In this document: positions 35,788 through 39,212 of the stretch, one piece after another | Numbering within the stretch: the stretch's first letter is position 1 | How the letters are laid out: every line of letters starts with the position of its first letter | Assembly (NCBI GenBank): GCA_025677835.1 | Contig: JAIXMR010000155.1 | Span: forward strand, 1 to 39,212 | Origin: Sporodiniella umbellata | Taxonomy: Eukaryota; Mucoromycota; Mucoromycetes; Mucorales; Rhizopodaceae | Reading direction: 5' to 3' | DNA length: 39,212 nt | Made by a program: the position numbers and the translations under genes | Notes under the pieces: generated by a model | Database searches by the model: none | What the model saw: the letters and a program-made list of their open reading frames with translations, nothing else | Told to the model about the DNA's origin: nothing

Positions 35788-35805
35788 GAGAGAAACTATC
35801 GATAG

Positions 35806-37911
35806 ATGAGAATACTTGAGGTGGGCATTTCCCAACATCCCAAAAAGAATCTATGGTATCTTGTGACGGAAGGGTCGACTTATGTTATTGGGGTGGTGGA
35901 TTCGCTAGTAGTTAATCTGCATTGGGGAGCACGACTGATGACGATGCAGGATGTGCAGCTTCCAGAGAGGTTGGACTCTGAAAGAAGTAGCCAAGACCCT
36001 GCAGTGACCTCAGCCAGAGAAGAGTTTCCAGTGTTTGGCGGGCTTCGGTATGGGGCGGATGTGCTTCGAGGAGAATTTGATAACGGGACGAGTGAGGTTG
36101 ACCTGGGGTTTGTCTCTGCAGAGACAGGTGAGGATGTATTGAGGCTCTTTTTACATGACCGGATGCATCCTTCGTTTCGGGTAGAACTGATTTACAAGCT
36201 GGATGTGAAGAACGACCTTATCTTGAGAGGCACACGACTCCATCAAGACGGCGCACCTGTGCTGATCCGTAAGGCACAGACAGCAGCCTGGCATATGAGC
36301 CCGAGTGGAAAACCAAGGTCGTTGATGAGTTTGGCTGGCGCATGGTCTTGCGAAACCCAAGTCCAACGCCACAGCCTTCAGCCTGGGATGAGCCATGTGC
36401 TCCAATCCACACGCGGTATTCCATCTGCCCAGGCGTATCCTTACTTTGCGGTGGAAGAGGGGACTGAAGTTTATTTTGGCACCTTGGCCTGGAGTGGGAG
36501 TTGGTCGATCGAGGCCACGGTGGACATCGAAGGTCAGATCCGAATCATTGGCGGCTATCATGACCGGAACTTTTTACTCTGCCTGAGCGGTAGCCATACC
36601 TTGCCGACCTTTATCGCAGGTTATACGCAGGAAGGTCTCTCAGGCGCCCGGCGTCGGTTGGCAGGTTCGATTCGAGATCAAAAGGAACACACAAGACTGG
36701 CGCCGGTCTTATTCAACGGATGGGAGGCGTGTGGGTTCGATGTGACGTTGGCGAACCAGAAGGCCATGGCGCGGAAAGCGGCTGAATTGGGCACAGAGCT
36801 ATTTGTTCTGGACGATGGATGGTTTCAGGGCCGGCGTACGGATCGGGCGGGTCTAGGCGATTGGTATCCTGACAGTGAAAAGTTTCCTACCGGCCTTCGA
36901 CCGCTGTCGGACACGGTGCATGGTTTGGGGATGCAGTTTGGCCTATGGTTCGAGCCAGAGATGGTCAATCCGGATTCCGCGCTCTACCGTCAGCATCCCG
37001 ACTGGGTCTATCATTTTCCGGACCGGACACGTCATGAGGCACGCCACCAGCTGGTGCTGAACATCACCCTGCCCGAGGTCTATCAGTACCTATGGGACCG
37101 CCTGCAGCGGATCGTGGACCGGGACAGGGTGGATTATATCAAGTGGGACATGAACCGACCGCTGTCTGAGGTGAAGGATCGGGATGCGTGGATGAACCAT
37201 GCGCGGTGTGTGTATCGACTGGTGAACGCGTTAAAGGACCGGTTTGAAGATCTGAGTATCGAGACGTGTTGTAGCGGTGGCGGCCGGGCGGATTGGGCCA
37301 TGTTGACCTTGACGGACCGCTGTTGGATTAGCGACAATACACGGCCAGACGCCCGGCTCAAGATCCAGCACGGCGCTTCGTTTGTTATGCCACCTCAGTT
37401 AATGAGTTGCTGGGTGACGGACATGCCCAACGACGATCCTGACTGCCTTTTCCCGATTGCCTATCGATTCCATGTGTCTTTTATGGGCGCGTTGGGGCTC
37501 GGTGCCGACCTGAACCGACTATCCCCCAAAACAATCGAGGCTTACCAAGGCTGGATCCGTCTTTACAAACAGTTGCGCGTGGTACTACAGCAAGGCGATC
37601 TTGACTTTCTCGTGCCGCCCACCGACGCTCCTCAGTACTACACTGCAGTTACGCAGACAAGCTATGGGGATCAAGCCGTGGTGCTTGCTTTCCGTCAGGC
37701 CAGTCCTTTCTGGCTGCCTGTCTATTCGGTCAGACTACAAAAGCTTCATCCCTTGGGATTCTATCGGGTCAAGATCTGGACTCAGGATCCTACACAGCCT
37801 GTATCAGAGCAAGAGATGACTGGCAATGCCCTCTTGACTCGCGGTCTCTCCTTTCCTTTCTTTACTTCCAAACACTATAGCAGTGCCGTAGTCCATCTCT
37901 GTAAAATCTAA
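35806..37911 (+). CDS. GH36 alpha-galactosidase of bacterial type, intronless, 701 aa
   Basis: Retaining glycosidase expected to release terminal alpha-1,6-galactose (melibiose, raffinose, stachyose). A beta-supersandwich N-terminal region precedes a TIM barrel with LDDGWFQGRRTDRAGLGDW, FGLWFEPEMVNPDS, the nucleophile Asp448 in YIKWDMNR, IETCCSGGGRADWAML and the acid/base Asp510 in CWISDNT. The motifs appear complete, and the size (about 700 aa) is that of bacterial GH36 enzymes. No signal peptide is visible, so the protein should be intracellular, unlike typical secreted fungal alpha-galactosidases. It has no intron in an intron-dense locus, and its core is GC-rich (39/60 at 37021-37080, 40/60 at 37261-37320) against 32% for a counted line of CYR1. 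These facts suggest horizontal acquisition. Only 23 bp separate its stop from the RAB18 stop on the other strand. Confidence 0.93.
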   Translation: MRILEVGISQHPKKNLWYLVTEGSTYVIGVVDSLVVNLHWGARLMTMQDVQLPERLDSERSSQDPAVTSAREEFPVFGGLRYGADVLRGEFDNGTSEVDLGFVSAETGEDVLRLFLHDRMHPSFRVELIYKLDVKNDLILRGTRLHQDGAPVLIRKAQTAAWHMSPSGKPRSLMSLAGAWSCETQVQRHSLQPGMSHVLQSTRGIPSAQAYPYFAVEEGTEVYFGTLAWSGSWSIEATVDIEGQIRIIGGYHDRNFLLCLSGSHTLPTFIAGYTQEGLSGARRRLAGSIRDQKEHTRLAPVLFNGWEACGFDVTLANQKAMARKAAELGTELFVLDDGWFQGRRTDRAGLGDWYPDSEKFPTGLRPLSDTVHGLGMQFGLWFEPEMVNPDSALYRQHPDWVYHFPDRTRHEARHQLVLNITLPEVYQYLWDRLQRIVDRDRVDYIKWDMNRPLSEVKDRDAWMNHARCVYRLVNALKDRFEDLSIETCCSGGGRADWAMLTLTDRCWISDNTRPDARLKIQHGASFVMPPQLMSCWVTDMPNDDPDCLFPIAYRFHVSFMGALGLGADLNRLSPKTIEAYQGWIRLYKQLRVVLQQGDLDFLVPPTDAPQYYTAVTQTSYGDQAVVLAFRQASPFWLPVYSVRLQKLHPLGFYRVKIWTQDPTQPVSEQEMTGNALLTRGLSFPFFTSKHYSSAVVHLCKI

Positions 37912-37934
37912 ACCTTTATTTAAAACAGACTTTA

Positions 37935-38727
37935 TTAACAAGCACAGGGTTCGTTTTCAGATGGTTTGTGTGGTTCGATGTGAATACGCGATGTATTCCT
38001 TTGCCATAAAGCGGGGGTTTCGATAATCTATAAGGATGAGTTTTCCTGTTTTTGTTTTTTTTTTTTTCTTTCCTGTACCTTTTCAACTAGCTCTTCAAAT
38101 GCTTGTTTGACACCTACTTTTGTTTTCGCACTACATTCTATAAACAAAGCCTGTGATTTTTTGGCAAGGGTTTGACCTTCTTCAGAAGAAACAAGCCGGT
38201 GTGCTGTCTTTTAGAAAGTGAGCGTGTAAAGAAATAGAGTGTGGTCGGTTTACCTTGTCTAGCTTGTTACCAATGATCATTTTGACCACGTCAGGTGAAG
38301 AGCAGTAGGTATTGACCTCGTTCCACCAGCTTGTGAGGCCATCAAACGATTCTCGGTTACATACATCGTAGACTGTTTCTAGGTTAGGATGCATTGACCT
38401 CTTTTTATTATTATTATTACCCAGAATCACCCCTTGAGCCCCTCGATAATAAGAAGAGGTCAACGTTCTAAACCTTTCTTGTCCGGCCGTATCCCAGATG
38501 GTCAGTTTATAGCGCTTGTCTCCCCTTTCGATCATGCTCACTTTAAAATCCACACCTAATCAATCCATGTTGGTTTAGACAAAAAAAAAAAAACAAGTGG
38601 GTCTACCGATCGTAGCCGATGTTTCCTCAGGTCCTAGAAATGTATCGTCTGTAAATCTCAAGAGTAAAGAACTCTTGCCCACATGAGAGTTGCCAATCAT
38701 CAATAACTTGATCGTAGTATGTGACAT
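37935..38727 (-). CDS. RAB18: Rab18-family small GTPase, five exons, 198 aa, C-terminal CAC
   Basis: Vesicle/ER-lipid-droplet Rab. Exons: 38727..38607, 38555..38421, 38372..38254, 38207..38079, 38027..37935; all phases agree. G-box motifs: GNSHVGKS (P-loop), TIGVDFK (switch I), WDTAGQERFRTL (switch II), GNKLDK (G4) and ECSAKT (G5). FTDDTF, SSYYRGAQGVILVYDV and FEELVEKIIETPALW closely follow animal Rab18. The final exon supplies a hypervariable tail ending NEPCAC, a double-cysteine geranylgeranylation signal. Without the last splice (intron 38028-38078) the frame would end VQERKKKKQKQENSSL with no cysteine, so the spliced form is preferred. Confidence 0.93.
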
Positions 38728-38952
38728 GAAAAAGAAAAGGAAAAATCATCCATACAATCCATAAGAAAATCAATAAAATCTATTCCCCCCCCCCCTCTCT
38801 CTCTCTCATTTTTTTCATGACCTCAGAGTGACATCAATAAAATAATAAGCATCAACACCTCGATAGACATGCAACCCTCAAATAAGAAAAGAAAAGCAGA
38901 AACGTTGGTACCGATTGGGTGATTTATTTGTGGAGGAGATTTTTTTCTTTTT
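38728..38952. promoter_or_regulatory. RAB18 promoter region / QCR8 3' flank with C11-(TC)6 tract
   Basis: 225 bp between the QCR8 stop and the RAB18 ATG, both on the minus strand. It contains 11 C at 38785-38795 followed by TC repeats to about 38807. On the minus strand this is a GA/G-rich element 60-80 bp upstream of the ATG, a plausible GAGA-like promoter element or simply a microsatellite. Confidence 0.5.
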
Positions 38953-39212
38953 TTAGTGATCTCCCCCTTCAGCAGCGTGACCAGCCTTGGACAAAAGGTA
39001 GGCATGTCTCTTGTTGGCAGAGGTGTAGATGTAATAACCGAGTGCAAAGGCAACACCCACATAGGGGATTTGAGAGGTGACACGACGAGCTGTGTTGAAG
39101 ACAGCGTTACGGGCAGCACCAGCAAAAGGTTTTTGTTCAAAAGGGGATAAAAGGTAAGTGGTGACACCCTAGAGATAAAACGCTTCAGTCTTTTTCACTT
39201 TGTCGACTCTTT
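38953..39212 (-). CDS. QCR8: Cytochrome bc1 complex subunit 8 (QCR8), 3' exon; 5' part beyond the window
   Basis: Small single-span subunit of respiratory complex III that binds near cytochrome b and the ubiquinone site. The last exon is 39168..38953 (72 codons with stop), preceded by an acceptor TATCTCTAG; the remainder to 39212 is intron. The translation GVTTYLLSPFEQKPFAGAARNAVFN followed by ARR, a hydrophobic span (YVGVAFALGYYIYT) and NKRHAYLLSKAGHAAEGGDH matches the yeast Qcr8 pattern G-I-T-S-Y-x-x-S-P-x-x-Q-K-P ... F-N-x-x-R-R ... Y-L-x-S-K-A-G. Codon use is strongly biased (GCT, AAC, GTC, CGT), as expected for an abundant mitochondrial protein. Confidence 0.9.

Noticed and set aside
35660..35811. 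Fusion of FIG4 and GH36 into one polypeptide
   Set aside because: Splicing from 35660 to the CA-repeat acceptor leads to a TAG immediately before the GH36 ATG, so no continuous frame exists.
36151..37361. Antisense and alternative-frame open frames inside the GH36 gene
   Set aside because: These are by-products of high GC in a long coding sequence; the plus frame has both catalytic motifs and full family length.
1..39212. CRISPR arrays, insertion sequences, operons and rRNA genes
   Set aside because: I looked for spaced direct repeats, transposase motifs, terminal inverted repeats and rRNA signatures and saw none. The intron-rich genes show the DNA is eukaryotic nuclear.

Overview
The window is nuclear DNA of a filamentous fungus, most likely an early-diverging Mucoromycota-type species. 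The basis is a set of fungal genes (class IV chitin synthase; Ras-associating/LRR/PP2C-like/cyclase adenylate cyclase; QCR8; an Mcy1-type cysteine synthase), about 40 short GT-AG introns mostly 37-70 nt long with CTAAC/CTTAAC-like branch points, very AT-rich spacers, and many poly(A)/poly(T) runs. The species was not determined. Exon structures below were derived by hand from splice signals, phase bookkeeping and remembered family motifs; no search or alignment was run.

Layout. About 1-16,850 carries four minus-strand genes: a partial SAM methyltransferase (<1-582), a class IV chitin synthase (1328-4810), a giant 2,442-residue protein built of ASH/MSP-like beta-domains (5876-13250), and an ACOT9-type mitochondrial acyl-CoA thioesterase (15285-16851). 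After a 2.8-kb AT-rich spacer comes the adenylate cyclase CYR1 (+, 19679-24936). It converges with an Mcy1-like cysteine synthase (-, 24981-26328), which shares a 305-bp divergent promoter region with an RluA-type pseudouridine synthase (+, 26634-27490). A 3.7-kb stretch without a supportable gene (27491-31173) follows, with GC content clearly above the other spacers in its first half. Then come a small strongly codon-biased gene (31174-31395), the PI(3,5)P2 phosphatase FIG4 (+, 11 exons, 32277-35670), an intronless GC-rich GH36 alpha-galactosidase of bacterial type (+, 35806-37911), RAB18 (-, 37935-38727) and the 3' part of QCR8 (-, 38953 to beyond the right edge).

These are mostly unrelated housekeeping genes: cell wall (chitin synthase), cAMP signalling (CYR1), cysteine synthesis (MCY1), endolysosomal lipid and vesicle traffic (FIG4, RAB18), and mitochondria (ACOT9, QCR8). 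I see no operon-like or defence-like system. The points most worth a second look are the giant ASH-domain protein in a fungus that probably lacks flagella, the GH36 gene as a horizontal-transfer candidate, a 12-nt and a 13-nt micro-exon, a RAB18 intron whose retention would remove the lipid anchor, and the small codon-biased gene.
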